DNA of 64,000 nucleotides, taken from Psococerastis gibbosa. Lineage: Eukaryota; Arthropoda; Insecta; Psocodea; Psocidae. This document shows positions 10,979 through 22,254 of this stretch, one piece after another. Made by a program: the position numbers and the translations under genes. The stretch spans positions 4,621,897-4,685,896 of the forward strand of contig OZ020490.1 of assembly GCA_963971405.1 (NCBI GenBank). Direction: 5' to 3'. Positions within the stretch are counted from its first letter, which is position 1; each line of letters begins with the position of its first letter. The notes beneath the pieces are model-generated. The model saw only the letters and a list, made by a program, of their open reading frames with translations, had not been told where the DNA came from and ran no database searches.

Positions 10979-11658
10979 CAGCCGATGCATGAACGCCTTT
11001 AGAGCACTAACGAAAGATAAGCATTTAATGCACTAAATAATCTCATGTTTAACTTACGGGAATTTTAAGCCTCCATGGGATTAAGGGTTCCAAAACCTGC
11101 CGCAAGGGAATGTTAGATTTTAAAACACGTGTAGTTGCGACGCATTTTCCTTTGAAACCTTTGAGAGTCGCAGTTTTAAACGGTTTTAAGCTCGAAACAA
11201 GCGTCGTCTGCTTATATTTTATATCTGCCGTGTCAGATATTTACGACCATTTTAAGTTTTTTGTTTACATTACAGAATTACATTACGAAATTATCAACAA
11301 TTAAATAAAAAAGACAAATTCCGTTCAGTTCTCCCAATCAATTTCTTGTTAATGTAACATAACTTTCAAAATTGCGCAATGAAATTTAATTTTAAACAAT
11401 TTTTTTTCCTTTTTTCCCTTGCAGAGACTTTTTACATTTAATAATTGTTTAAAACATAAAACAATAACATTTTTATAAAAGAAAAACACATATTCATGTA
11501 TTTCAATATTTTGTGAAACACAGAATTTGCTTAAACTTTATATTATATTAAATTAAATCAACAAAAAGCGTTCGTGCATCATAGCAAAGCTGCGACACAA
11601 TTTAATCACTAATGCTCTATATTTCCTTAGTGCTCTAAATGCATTCATGCATCGGCTG
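10979..11658. mobile_element. 680-bp foldback element with 3-bp TTA flanks
   Basis: Left terminus CAGCCGATGCATGAACGCC and right terminus GCATTCATGCATCGGCTG are inverted repeats that extend inward through TTTAGAGCACTAA for about 35 bp. TTA occurs immediately outside both ends (10976-10978 and 11659-11661), compatible with a PIF/Harbinger-type 3-bp duplication. The AT-rich interior has only short open frames of no recognised family. Confidence 0.65.
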
Positions 11659-11661
11659 TTA

Positions 11662-13017
11662 TACGTGTTTTGTAAATCTTTAACTTCGTGGTTCTGGGTA
11701 TCAGCTAAAAGCTATTTAACGGGTCACTTACATTTGTTTTCTAAGTACGTATCATATTTAAAAAAGTTCCTAAGCAGAAAGAAGCATACAAACGTATAAA
11801 ACAACACTGCAAACACATGTGTTTCGTATGGGTAATAACGCTCTTCCCGGTTGTTTTAGTTTTAAAAAAATATTGAAGTCTCTGGACCACAACAACATCT
11901 GCGGCTTTAGGGACAACAAAAAATTAACGGTTTACTCCGAGGGAATTGTTATTGGGCTGATTATAAAAGTGAGAATATACTAAGAATATTTAAGGGTCTT
12001 CACAATGTCGGTGTTATCAAGTTATCTAGTTACAAGTAAATAAATAAATAACTATATATTTCTGTTAAACTATACTATAAAAGTCAGGTAGTCATAGTCA
12101 ATGTGCTAGTGCCTCAGTGACAGTGTAGAAAGCTTTCTCTATGATGTGATGGTCTCCAAGCAATTTAGGGAAGTTAGTAGCATTTCTCGTCACTCTAAGT
12201 TCAATCGGGACTTCCTGATTATTGTGGATTCCGAACCACATGGGGAACATAGTATAGTCACACATTAGATTAGACTGACTGGTAGTCTCAGCGCGTTATC
12301 ATGTCACTGTGCACACTGCCAAGTTTGCAACCACCTCTGTTTTCTGGGCTCAACTTGGTGTGAAGTACAACTATATTTCGTGGAGTCCTCACTACTGTTC
12401 TTTAGATACCAGATGCCACACCTGAAGACTAACACATTCTAACCCCCAAAACTACCATAACAGTAACCAAATAAGGCAACACCTTCGCACACACACACCG
12501 ACCGGCAAATACTCAAAAGAGTCCCGCGCCTAAAAATTAATTTAAAAAATTTAAAAAACATCAGTACATCGAAAGTACATACACAACACTAGACTTTAAA
12601 GGTCAGAGAAAGACTACTGGTTTAAAATAATAACAACACTATACTGTTTGAAAGTATGGACAACATTCTTGGTTGAAAATATGGACAACACTGAGGTTTG
12701 AATATCAGGCAACACTACTGGTTAAAAATATGGGCAACACTAAACTTAGGCAAATCTCTCTGGTTTCATATCCTAACTATTCAATGGATTAATAATAGAT
12801 CATAGTATTAGTAAATACAAATACAGATACATCGTACAAATACAGATTGCTGCATACAAAATAAATACAGATTAATAGTTAAGTAATTACACCAGTTTGT
12901 AGAACAATGAGTAGAGTCAAGAACAATAATCCAGAGTCCTAATGATAACTCATTTCGAGTAACGAGTACAAAGTGGGCCTAGGATAGTGCTAGTACATTA
13001 CATTGGTATGCCCGTTT
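11662..13017. other. No gene; SINE-C piece, repeat L and a short tandem array
   Basis: About 12150-12345 holds a minus-strand SINE-C piece (TGATTATTGTGGATTCCGAA, TGGTAGTCTCAGCGCGTTAT). At 12425-12550 lies an inverted match to 28780-28862 (CACCGACCGGCAAATACTC, GAGTCCCGCGCCTAAAAATT). At 12633-12750 there are about four ~33-bp units of the type GGTTGAAAATATGGACAACA. Confidence 0.55.
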
Positions 13018-13262
13018 CTTCTTTCTTTCTTTTCCTTGTCCAGTTTACAAAATACAATAACTTACATTACAATATCATCCCGCATCCCCAAGCTAGCGCT
13101 TGTTTGGGACAAAGGGCTTATACAGTGCTGCTAAACAAGGCATAACCATAATATTATTTTTATTTATTTATAACGTTTATTTGATTTGATTTTTACTTGT
13201 AATTTTAATGTTAATAGTATGTTTTTTATTATTGTTACCTCCCATTGACCAACCATTTTTTT
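13018..13262 (-). repeat. Second copy of the (GAAA)n-tailed repeat
   Basis: Inverse of 4780-5085: starts with TTCTTTCTTTCTTTTCC, then CCTTGTCCAG, GCATCCCCAAGCTAGCGCTT, ACAGTGCTGCTAAACAAGGC and CCATTGACCAACCAT. The two copies define one probable LINE 3' tail. Confidence 0.6.
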
Positions 13263-13299
13263 ATACCCGCTTTCAACTCACCCATCTGTGTAAATTTTT

Positions 13300-13562
13300 G
13301 CTTTCCAATTTATACGTAGTATAAGGAAAGCTTTGTGATGGTCGAAATTTTCGATTCCGAGATTTCAACGGATTTACATGTTTTGAGGTACCAGGAACCC
13401 AAAAAAGTGGTTTTTACGAAATGTCTGTCTGTCACTCTGTCTGTCTGTCTGTATGTATGTCTGTCTGTCTGTTCATCGATTTCCGGGCAAACTCGGTGGA
13501 TTTGGGTGAAATTTGGCATGTAGGTTCAGAAAAATCATACCTCGGGACCATTTTTTTCATTT
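13300..13562 (-). repeat. Family E 3' end
   Basis: Inverse of the family E terminus: GCTTTCCAATTTATACGTAG, ATGGTCGAAATTTTCGATTC, GGTTTTTACGAAATGTCTGT, a long TGTC tract, and GGCATGTAGGTTCA. It ends at about 13562, where LINE debris begins. Confidence 0.75.
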
Positions 13563-13604
13563 GTGGAGGAAGTTCATTTAATATCTTTGGTATAAGTACT
13601 TTGT

Positions 13605-13990
13605 TTAATCTTTCTCCATATTTGTTACAATATAAGTTATCACAAACTTAAGCTTTTTTTGGGTTTCTTGTGCTATATTATACTTCCCTTTATCATCTAT
13701 TTGGTATTCTTTTTTAAAATAGTTATCTCTTATTAATTTATACTTGAATAATTTAGTTATTGGCAAAATGTTAGCATGTTTGAATGTTTCGTCGTATTGT
13801 TTGTATTTCTTGTTGTTTTTATTTGATAACATGTTTTCATTATACGTTTTTGTATCATTTCTAATTTGTAGGTGCATGTAATTCTATCTTTGAAGTGTAC
13901 TGTTATGCCTGAGCTAACTATGGATTCGACCAGCCCGTGGTATGCCAATTTAATTGTTTTAAAAGGTACTCCATATTTTAATCGTGCCAA
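13605..13990 (-). mobile_element. LINE fragment: region downstream of the RT domain
   Basis: The minus strand reads ARLKYGVPFKTIKLAYHGLV then SIVSSGITVHF and LEMIQKRIMK, then in another frame FKHANILPITKLFKYKLI. This is the usual order after the RT core in LINE ORF2 (YY.L..S...YGI.VW, LQKR.LR, then ..IL.I..LY). Two frames are needed, with a shift near 13870. Neither the APE nor the RT catalytic part is present. Confidence 0.65.
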
Positions 13991-14552
13991 TGGCGTTTGC
14001 GTAAAATAATAATAATCATTTATTTTTCCAAATAGTACAATATATACATTTTGTTCAGCAACGTAGATGATTAGGATCCCTCACTAGGCGGGTTTTTTTA
14101 GCACGTGGAAGTGAGGTGCAGCCAATAATTACAATACAAAGTAGAAACCGTCAAAATCTTACATTAGTGCAAATAAACAATAAATTGAAATGTATTTAGC
14201 ACAGAATTGGAAACATGTATACGTGTATTTTAATTTCTCTTTTTAAATTAAATTCTCTGTATCGCACCCACAAAATCACTGGGCCTAGAGAATCAAAATT
14301 TGCAGGGAGACAGTTAATTGAAGCGAACCTCAGGCTGCAGATGCGATTGCAAGGTGAAGGGCCCATCAAGTTGCAATTTAAACAGATCATAATACAATCA
14401 ATCTGTCATTAGCAACATTTAGCTGGTAATTAGCCGATACATTTCTCTCTATTATTAACCATATATATGCAGGGGTTAGTGAAGGCTGAAGGCAACAATC
14501 CAAACCGTGTTCAATACATCCCTATATTACTATCTATCTATCTTTTCGTTTA

Positions 14553-14892
14553 GGCGCCCATTCCACCGACCGGCTAGGGCTATTAGCAACAAAACTGTCC
14601 TTATACTACGTATAAATTGGAAAGAAAAACGGTGAAGTGGTAGCAGACATTTAAGACTTAGGTGGCGTTTCCACCGACCTCGCATTGCAGAATGCAAATG
14701 ACATCGACGGAAATTAGAATTTTTCTTTTTATAGAAATCTATTAAAATGTTTGTAATTAACATATCCCATGACGCCATTTTTTTAATTTTAGTTTGTTTG
14801 TTTGTGATTTTACTGTATGATCATTGATCAATTTCAACTATGGCACAGAGGAAAATAAACATTTCCGTCAATTCTGCAATGCGAGGTCGCTG
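14553..14892. mobile_element. Harbinger-like MITE, family D copy 1, right arm lost
   Basis: Left end GGCGCCCATTCCACCGACCG preceded by TTA. It shares with copies at 34115 and 38522 the arm motif GTGGTAGCAGACATT, the inner GACCTCGCATTGCAGAAT and the centre CATATCCCATGACGCC. The right arm breaks off at GCAATGCGAGGTCG, where the minisatellite begins. A ~29-bp piece identical to the family E terminal hairpin (CCTTATACTACGTATAAATT) sits inside the left arm at about 14599-14627. Confidence 0.7.
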
Positions 14893-15785
14893 GAGAAGAG
14901 TGGCAAATTCTACAACAACAGATCTGTCGAGATACATTTCAGCAAATGGATTGGTGCCCAAAGGCAAATTCTACGGTAACAGTACCGCAGCAGATCTCTC
15001 GAGCTACATTTGAGCAAATGAGTGGGTACACAATGGCAGATTCAATGGCTACAGATCTGTCGAGATATATTCGAGGAAATAGGCTGGCGCACGAAGCCAG
15101 ATTCAACGGCAACAGATCTGTCGAGTTACATTTCAGCAAATTGATTGGTGCCCAAAGGCTGATTCTACGGTAACAGTACCGCAGCAGATCTCTTGAGCTA
15201 CATTTGAGCAAATGAGTAGGTACACAATGGCAGATTCAATGGCTACAGATCTGTCGAGATACATTGAAGCAAATGGGTTGGTGCACTATGGCAGATTCTA
15301 CAGCAACAAATCTGTCGAAATGCATTTCAGCAAATGGATTGGTGCGCAAAGGCAGATTCTACGGGAACAGTACCACAACAGATAGATACATTTGAGCAAA
15401 TGAGCGGGTACACAATGGCAGATTTAATGGCAACAGATATTCACATATACAGCGGATCTGTCGAGATATATTCGAGCAAATAGGCTGGCGCACGAAGCCA
15501 GATTCAACGGCAACAGATCTGTCGAGTTACATTTCAGCAAATGGATTGGGGCGCAAAGACAGATTCTGCGGCACCAGTACCGCAGCAGATCTCTCGAGAT
15601 ATGTACATTTGAGCAATGACAGATTCAATAACAACAGATACTCCCATATGCTGCGGATCTGTCCAAATACATTCCAGCAAATGGCACAATTCCACAAAGG
15701 CAAATTTCAGTCAGGTGTGCACCAACTCCCAGCTGATCTGCTGCGTATCTGTTGCTGTAGAATCGCCCTTGGTGCACCAGGCCAA
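14893..15785. repeat. Higher-order minisatellite, 194-bp period
   Basis: Units contain CAACAGATCTGTCGAGATAC and GCAGATTCAAYGGC-like text. Unit anchor GCAAATGGATTGGTGC occurs at 14942, 15136 and 15330 (exactly 194 bp apart) and at 15537 (207). Each 194-bp period holds three related sub-units of roughly 72, 60 and 62 bp. Near 15715-15785 the repeat motif appears in inverse orientation (GATCTGCTGCGTATCTGTTG, TGTAGAATCGCCCTTGGTGC). Short frames through it reflect the repeat, not genes. Confidence 0.85.
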
Positions 15786-16014
15786 ATTACTTTTTAACAC
15801 GGTCATTTCGTGATTTGATCATAATCATAGCGTATGCTCCACGTGTCTGGATAGCGTGCGTCACCAGAAGGGGAAACCATTATGGGTGAAAATCAAAATC
15901 AAATTTCACGGGAGGTATCGACCGTACAGCCGTACATCAGGTGTCATAAAACAGATGAAATGTTCCTCTACATATTGGTGTACATTATGTGACGGGAATT
16001 GCTGATTGCCCAAG

Positions 16015-16272
16015 GCGTGCCCTGATTGGCCAAAGACGTGGCAGGTGGCACCAAAAATTAAATACTTTCTTTGACGGGGGGCAAATGTCCCATCTCTCCT
16101 ATACATTGATTACAAGAGAGATGGGTCATTCGCTTCCCACCATAAAAAAAAAACATTTATTTCTGGGGCTACTGGACCCACCACGTCTCCTATGACCAGC
16201 CATTGAAATGACGTAGTAGGTTTCGTGGATTCAAAAAATATATTTGTGGACTCGAATGCCCTATCTCTCCTA
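16015..16272. mobile_element. Two adjacent MITE-H copies
   Basis: The second copy is complete: AGAGAGATGGGTCATTCGC at its left end (16112) and GAATGCCCTATCTCTCCTA at its right end (16272), with CCACCACGTCTCCTATGACC inside. The first copy ends AATGTCCCATCTCTCCTA at about 16101; its left border is unclear. Only some ten bases separate the two. Confidence 0.6.
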
Positions 16273-16385
16273 AACAACACACTAATGGAAACCACCCACA
16301 CAACTCCAACTATACAACTAAAAGCCATAAAAAATCTCAATTCATTCCAAGCCTATGAGTTATTATTAATCTTTCATTTTCAGAC

Positions 16386-16702
16386 AGCGTGAACGATATG
16401 GGCCTTTATAAACCAGATCAACATTTTAGAGAGGGATGGTGTACTTAAAACTTGATTGACGGGCCCACCCATTATGAGGGACTTAATGTACTTGACTTAT
16501 GACATGATCCATTATAAATATATAGGCTTGTCGATGACCCTAGCCTACGGTCTAATTCAATTATCTTTACCTTGTGGGTGCGTTCGAGCTATGTGCGATA
16601 AAGTGAATGTCCTGCATAAATCAGATTAAAACTTTAGAGGGATGGAGTACTTAAAACATAATTGACGGGCCCACCCATGATGAGGGACTTAATGCACTTG
16701 AC
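16386..16702. repeat. Direct duplication, ~208-bp spacing
   Basis: GGGATGG.GTACTTAAAAC, then TTGACGGGCCCACCCAT and TGAGGGACTTAATG, occur at about 16432-16500 and again at 16637-16702. The two copies are near identical, so the duplication looks recent. Purpose unknown. Confidence 0.7.
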
Positions 16703-16915
16703 CATCTTCTTCTTCAAGTCACAGCCGGATGGCTGGTTAGCAGCAACATGTGACTTCGATGCCTCGAATTATACATGGGTGCTGGTTCTTGGGATGCCAC
16801 TTGAGCCTATAATGCGGTGGTTTCCCCTTGCCTTTTGCATCCTATACCGTTCACCGCCACCTGTTGCCAGGATCCAGTTCGTCCGCCTTTTGCATATACT
16901 CCACTAAAGCCTTGT
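16703..16915 (-). other. Possible LINE C-terminal remnant
   Basis: The minus strand reads KAKGKPPHYRLKWHPKNQHP and related text resembling coding sequence with no clear family match. It may be a repeat remnant. Low confidence. Confidence 0.2.
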
Positions 16916-17092
16916 TTAAGTCAAGGCCGGGCCCAAGTTTTGATTTCGGGGGGGGGGGGGTCAAAAAATTAACGTAATTTATTAATGAAAGTCCATTCTA
17001 TCCAGTGTTGAAACTCAAATAAATTTATTCCTTCAAACAATACAGGTTTACAAGGAAAAAATTATTATTTCCGGACCCGTTGGACCACTGGG
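16916..17092. mobile_element. hAT-like foldback related to 20.6 kb element
   Basis: Left end GGCCGGGCCCAAGTTTTGAT, followed by TTTCGGGGGG; right end CACTGGGCACGGCAATG. These match the inverted ends of the element at 20561-20741. A possible 8-bp duplication is CCTTGTTT / CCTTGCTT (one mismatch). Non-coding. Confidence 0.5.
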
Positions 17093-17436
17093 CACGGCAA
17101 TGCCTTGCTTGATACCAAGTTTCGTTAGAAGCCAGGGGTGGCTAAAAATATTGCTTTCTCTCATTAATCGCAAATTGTAAGAAAAATTATCCACTAAATT
17201 TGAAAGCAGCGAGACTTAAAATTTTCATGTAACTCTTGCTATAATGAACCCGCTAGCCTAATTTTGTTTATCGGCCAGAGCGACAATAAACGTTTACAAA
17301 CTATAAAATACCCTAACACCAGAATAAGCACAGAGTCATAGATGTTTAGCATATGGACTCTTATCCCTATATTTAATGACTGTGACAATATCTTATCCGA
17401 TTGGGACGGAGTAAGGTTATTATTATTATTATTAAT
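17093..17436. other. No gene seen; TTA microsatellite at right edge
   Basis: Unrecognised AT-rich DNA. A TTATTATTATTATTATTAA run at about 17417-17434 abuts the 5' truncation point of the LINE. Confidence 0.5.
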
Positions 17437-19686
17437 AAGGTTATTGCATAGACAACATTTTTACAAATCATACTGAGTTTACTGTTTCTGTATCTGATCC
17501 TACTGTTGCAGACCATAAAGCTGTGGAAATGTCATTAAACTTCTTTAAACCAGAGTTACGCGTTCCTTCTTGGTGTGCCAATTACATATCTACAACCAGG
17601 AAAGTAGACGAAAATAATTTTCATATTCTTATCTCGCGACTCAATGAAATAAACTGGGATATTGTAATAGAAAATGCTCATCCAACTGCTGTTAGTAAGT
17701 TCACTTCTTTTTTCAATGTATTAACCGACATTTTTAATAAAACCTTCCCCCAAAAACACATACACACGCCTCAGTTGGTCACAAAGAAAAATCATAAGCC
17801 GCCAAAAAATCCATGGTATACCCAAGACCTCAGAAATATTAACGAATATCTGCTAACGTTGAACTATAGGTTTAAAGAGACCCCAGATACTGATTCCAAA
17901 TCAGCGTTATATAGAAAATACCTGCGAGTTAAAAGTATTTATAAATACAAATTAACGCAGGCTAAGAAAAATTATAACGTAGAAACAATAAATAAAGCCG
18001 CAAACCCATGTAAAGCCTTGTGGGCCCTTGTTAACGCCCAGGCCAAAAAGCGACAGACTCCATTATGTCCTATCAGCCCTGATGAACTAAATAACTATTT
18101 CTCTGAGGCGGCAGATAAAATAATAAACAGCCTCCCACCCAATAATACGGACCCTGTACTTGGAGTTACCAGTACAGATGTATCTTTTTCCACTTGGGCA
18201 CCTGTAAGTTGTCAGGATATAATCAAAATAGTAAATGGCCTAAAGACGTCTCAGAGTGCAGACGCATATGGGTTTTCGTCGCTAATACTTAAAAGTATCA
18301 TTGATACTATTGCCACGCCTCTTACTACTCTATTAAATATCAGTCTGAGAGAGGGAATCTTCCCTGATGAGCTTAAGATTTCCAGAACCGTGCCCATACA
18401 TAAGAAAGGAGATGTATACTCCCCAGGAAACTATAGACCGATATCAATTGTCAATTGTGCCAGTTATCGGTAAAGTACTAGAAAAAATTATGTGTATCCA
18501 ACTAGTGAACTACTTTGAAAAAAATGAATTGTTCAATGAAAGTAAACATGGTTTCAGGAGAGGTAAATCCACTTTCAGTGCTGCTTTAGAAATGGTTCAG
18601 GAGGCTCTAGACTGCTTCGAGGCAGGCGACTCCTTGGGCCTATCTTTCTGCGACCTAAGCAAAGCATTTGACTGTGTATATCATCCAATATTATTAGGTA
18701 AACTACAACGCTATGGTGTACGCAACGTAGTACTAACAATACTGACGTCTTATCTAGAAAACAGAACTCAGTTAGTAACCGTTGCGGGAGCACCTTCCAC
18801 TCTTAAGTCTGTTAGACATGGGGTTCCTCAGGGCTCTGTCCTGGGTCCTCTACTATTCCTCGTAATGATAAATGATCTTAAAAACAGCACTATACTCTTT
18901 GCGGATGACACCACACTGAAGAAAAGAGCCTCGTCCCCTGAAGGTGCTGTTGCTGAAGGACGCCCCCTTCTAGAAAAAACAGCTGATTGGTTCATTAATA
19001 ATAAGTTCCAACTAAATGCAGACAAAACCCAGCATCTTGTTTTGACACTAAAGGCATATCCAGACAACAACAGAGCGGTTAAGTTCCTGGGCTTTCATTT
19101 AGATCCAACTTTAAGTTGGAATATCCATATTGATCAAATATGTAAAAAGTTATGTCGTATTACATACCTCTTCAGAAAGTTGAGGAATCAAGTTACTTCA
19201 ACTCATCTTCTGAATACATATTATGGATTATTCCACTCCCATATAAATTATGGTATTTTACTCTGGGGGCACGCTCCTGCTGCAAAGGATATACTCCTAC
19301 TACAGAAGCGTGTGTTGCGAATAATAACTAACAGCAGATCTAGAGAGCCTTGTAGGCCTATTTTTTCCACCCTGGGTATTCTTACAATATATGCACAATA
19401 TGTACTCAATAGCCTTATATATATAAAGGAAAATCTAGTTAACTTCAGCAACATATGTGATGTTCATAATTACCCCACTAGAACAGCTCATCACCTACAA
19501 ATCCCTAAGTGCAGATTAACAAAAACAAAGAGTAGTTTCCCAAATTTGGCCATTAAGTTATACAACTCCCTACCGAGGTCAATCCAGACAGAAAATCTGC
19601 CCCAATTTGGAAAAACTGTTGAGTACATATTAAAAACACATCCCATATATTCCATAAATGAATTTTATGAACTAGTTTGGAGTTAG
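17437..19686 (+). pseudogene. LINE ORF2: APE tail plus reverse transcriptase, one frameshift
   Basis: The frame to 18473 covers the end of the endonuclease (ADHKAV), a linker (WYTQDLRNIN..YRKYLRVKS), and the start of RT (ISRTVPIHKKGDVYSPGNYR, PISIVN). Near 18455-18470 the frame shifts, and 18367-19686 continues with GKVLEKIM, HGFRRGKSTFSA, the catalytic block LSFCDLSKAFDC, GVPQGSVLGPLLF, the FADDT box, then KFLGFHLDPTLSW, HINYGILLWGH, LLQKRVLRIIT and the C-terminal KLYNSLPRSIQ and NEFYELVWS. RT catalytic aspartates are present. About the first third of a normal ORF2 is missing. The one shift and the high readability suggest a fairly young dead copy. Confidence 0.85.
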
Positions 19687-19860
19687 GTATAAGCCTATGC
19701 ACTGATAACGAAACCCTCGTGGTAAATTATTAATGTAATATTTATTATTAATGTAATATTATTGTGATAGTCATTTTTTTTGTACTTCAATTTTTGACGA
19801 TGTGAATCCAGCTATGTCCTGCCACTTATACTGATTATACTGATTATACTGATGATTTTA
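17437..19860 (+). mobile_element. LINE-1 (local name): 5'-truncated non-LTR retrotransposon
   Basis: The element begins inside the end of the APE endonuclease domain (CIDNIFTNHTEF..DPTVADHKAV at about 17440-17520), runs through the RT and the post-RT region to a stop at 19684-19686, and continues into an AT-rich 3' UTR. The 3' end is probably the short repeat of ACTGATTAT units at about 19829-19856. The 5' truncation is usual for target-primed reverse transcription. The boundary on the left is a TTA microsatellite. The protein looks closest to the CR1/jockey-like group, but the clade is not proven. Confidence 0.8.
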
Positions 19861-19974
19861 AGTTCGCTTAACATTTGCAGTGGGTTAAGAACTGAATCCG
19901 CCACTGGCTCGTTACATTTTGGCCGCCCCTGGATGGAGTGTGGTTTCTAATACACATCTCGCAAGCATGGTCAG

Positions 19975-20065
19975 AGAAAATTAAGCATCAACTGTGACTC
20001 GAACCAACAATCTTTCGAGTTAAATTCAGAACCTCCACCACTAGAGCTATTAAATATAATTTTAC
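19975..20065 (-). repeat. SINE-A tRNA-like head, diverged
   Basis: The minus strand reads CTCTAGTGGTGGAGGTTCTG, then ATTGTTGGTTCGAGTCACAG, which aligns with the A-box and B-box parts of SINE-A. The 3' domain is missing. Confidence 0.5.
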
Positions 20066-20370
20066 AAACGTACCTTGTAAAAAACTGAAGACAAAAGATA
20101 AGATGAAGTTGCGCTCCATCTTGAAGAGTATTGGTATCCAATTATTAAAAAATATCACTAACACAACACTAGTTACGGCTTGTCAGACACTAATGCCCAT
20201 CCCACACAGCACACAACCAGGTATCCTGTAACAACAAGAAAAATAGTTAATAAATACAGAAAAACTAAGTAACACTTTGCACAACAATCACAAGATTACA
20301 GCTGCAGCCATATAATGGCGATTTAGGATTAATATAATACCGGGGTTTATTCAATTGTTTTAAACTTAGT

Positions 20371-20456
20371 GAGGCGACTGAAGAGGTCAATTGGATACAT
20401 TCATTGAATTGTTTGTAAGCGATTAACCGTAAAAAAAAAAAAAAAAAAAAAACTCG
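20371..20456 (+). repeat. SINE-B 3' end with poly-A
   Basis: GGCGACTGAAGAGGTCAATT, GATACATTCATTGAATTGTT and GCGATTAACCG are followed by about 20 A residues. It is the 3' part of SINE-B and shows that the family ends in a poly(A) tail. Confidence 0.6.
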
Positions 20457-20560
20457 GTTATGAATTAAGTTCACAGTTGCAAACTTGGCCCGGTCAAGCT
20501 AGGCATAAAAATGTACAAAAATTAGTGTTACAATAAAAATGCAAAAATGAAGTTAATAAT

Positions 20561-20741
20561 CAGAGCCGTGCCCAGGGGGGTGGTCCATGGGGTCCGGACC
20601 CCCCCCCCCCCCCGAATTAAATTTTTGTATATAAGCCTGTATGGTTAGAAGAATTTATCCATTAATTCACTAACAAATTACGTAAAAAAAATTTTTGGAC
20701 CCCCCCCCCCCCCCCCGAAATCAAAACCTGGGCACGGCGTT
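20561..20741. mobile_element. 181-bp hAT-like MITE with 8-bp target duplication
   Basis: Left end CAGAGCCGTGCCCAGG, right end CCTGGGCACGGC. TTAATAAT flanks it at 20553-20560 and 20742-20749. Two C runs of about 15 bases lie near the two ends. The related element at 16916-17092 is in the opposite orientation. Confidence 0.7.
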
Positions 20742-20780
20742 TTAATAATAATAGTTTTCTGAAGGACTATTAATAAACCT

Positions 20781-20998
20781 AGGCCTACATACAGGTCCCT
20801 TGACCAATGCCAACGACCCCATGGATTTCGGAAATTACTTGTATCGTTTCCATTTGAATTTTTGGCCATTGACAAACTGGTATACGTTCTCGATGTCCAC
20901 CTACACCGGCTACAAGCGATAATGTACTAGCTGTGACAAGCTTACCATGCACGCAATTAAACAGACGAAAACATGACTCAACCAAGTACAGATATGCG
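20781..20998 (+). repeat. Dispersed repeat family C
   Basis: GGCCTAC..AGGTCCCTT, CAATGCCAACGACCCCATGG, GAATTTTTGGCCATTGACAA, CTGGTATACGTTCTCGATG, CTACACCGGCTACAAGCGAT and CAAGTACAGATA occur in this order here, at 55406-55640 and (shorter) at 34567-34722. Origin unknown. Confidence 0.65.
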
Positions 20999-21053
20999 AG
21001 TCCAATGAGAAGTTAATAGTTTTATTATTCGTCCGTAAATAATAACATTGTAA

Positions 21054-21907
21054 GAGAACCGGTCCGAGTATACTCGAACATGCTTTCCAATATATCGAAA
21101 TTAGTAGATAGAGAAAATGAGTAATTTCATGGTAAATAATTTTCCTATAGTTGTTAAATTGCAGGCATCTCGGGGGGGGGGGGGGGGGGGTTGCATCTGA
21201 CGTCACTGGAGGTGAGGTAAATTCAAGATAGGCCAGACCAACAAATTACCATACAGCAATAATGGCAGGGCACGCAATGCATTTGACCGTGAATTTTCTA
21301 TCATTTTTTCAAAAACATTTTTTTTGCGCAAAACAAAATAGTTTTTTGGGAAAGCAATCTCTCCGGTTTCGTTACTCAATTTAACACCTAAAACATGCCT
21401 GAAGGTAGAAATCATCGATAGAAAGGTTTCGCAGAAAAATTATTTTTTAGTCATTTTTCATTAAAATGTAGTTATTTTTATTTTTTTACCCCCAGAAGCA
21501 AACTATCAAGGGGCAAGTGACCCCCCGCATTTTGTCAACATTAATAACGACTACAATATATGAGAAATTAAAAGAATTCGTTGGAGCCGTTTCTGAGAAA
21601 TAATTTTTTTAGACGTTTTTATGGAGTTTTTTGAGAATAAACCCCCCCCCCCCAAATTGAGTTGGCCCAAAATAAAAAAAATGGTCCTGAGGCATGATGT
21701 TGGTGAACCTACACGCCAAATTTCACCCAAATCTACCGAGTAGTTTGCCCGGAAATAGATGATCAGACAGACAGACAGACATTTTGTAAAAACCACTTTT
21801 TTTGGTTCCTGGGACCTGAAAACGTGTAAATCCGTTGAAATCTCGAAATCAAAAATTTCGACCATCACAAAGCTTTCCTTATACTACGTATAAATTGGAA
21901 AGCAAAA
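21054..21907 (+). repeat. Family E, full-length copy
   Basis: Starts AAGAGAACCGGTCCGAG, with TACTCGAACATGCTTTCCAA, a 19-base G run, GAGGTGAGGTAAATTC, a long AT-rich middle, a C run, ACAGACAGAC tract, GGTTCCTGGGACC, and ends in the hairpin CTTTCCTTATAC...ATTGGAAAGC. The left interior GCTTTCCAAT is inverse to the 3' end. No 5' TC / 3' CTRR Helitron ends and no sure target duplication, so the class is open. Confidence 0.8.
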
Positions 21908-22254
21908 AAGGAATAAAATAATGCTTAAACCGTGTTGAATGTGCTAGTACTTCAAAACTTTATACATGGAACATAAAGTATGCTATACAGGCACAGAAAT
22001 ACACCTAGAAGTGTGTAAAAATAACATAATCAATACTAATCATGACTGCAGGGTATACCAGGTACTGTACCTCTGTACGATAAAGGTACAATTGACGGTC
22101 TCAACAGAGCAGTACACAATGAAAACCAGCTTCCGCCACTCTAGCCAACCATGGGAAAACAAAAGTACATCCATCGGCATTTCAGTATGACCTCGGAAAC
22201 GAAATGGACAGCAATGGGTTCAATCCACACTATACCTGTATATGAGCTCACGTT

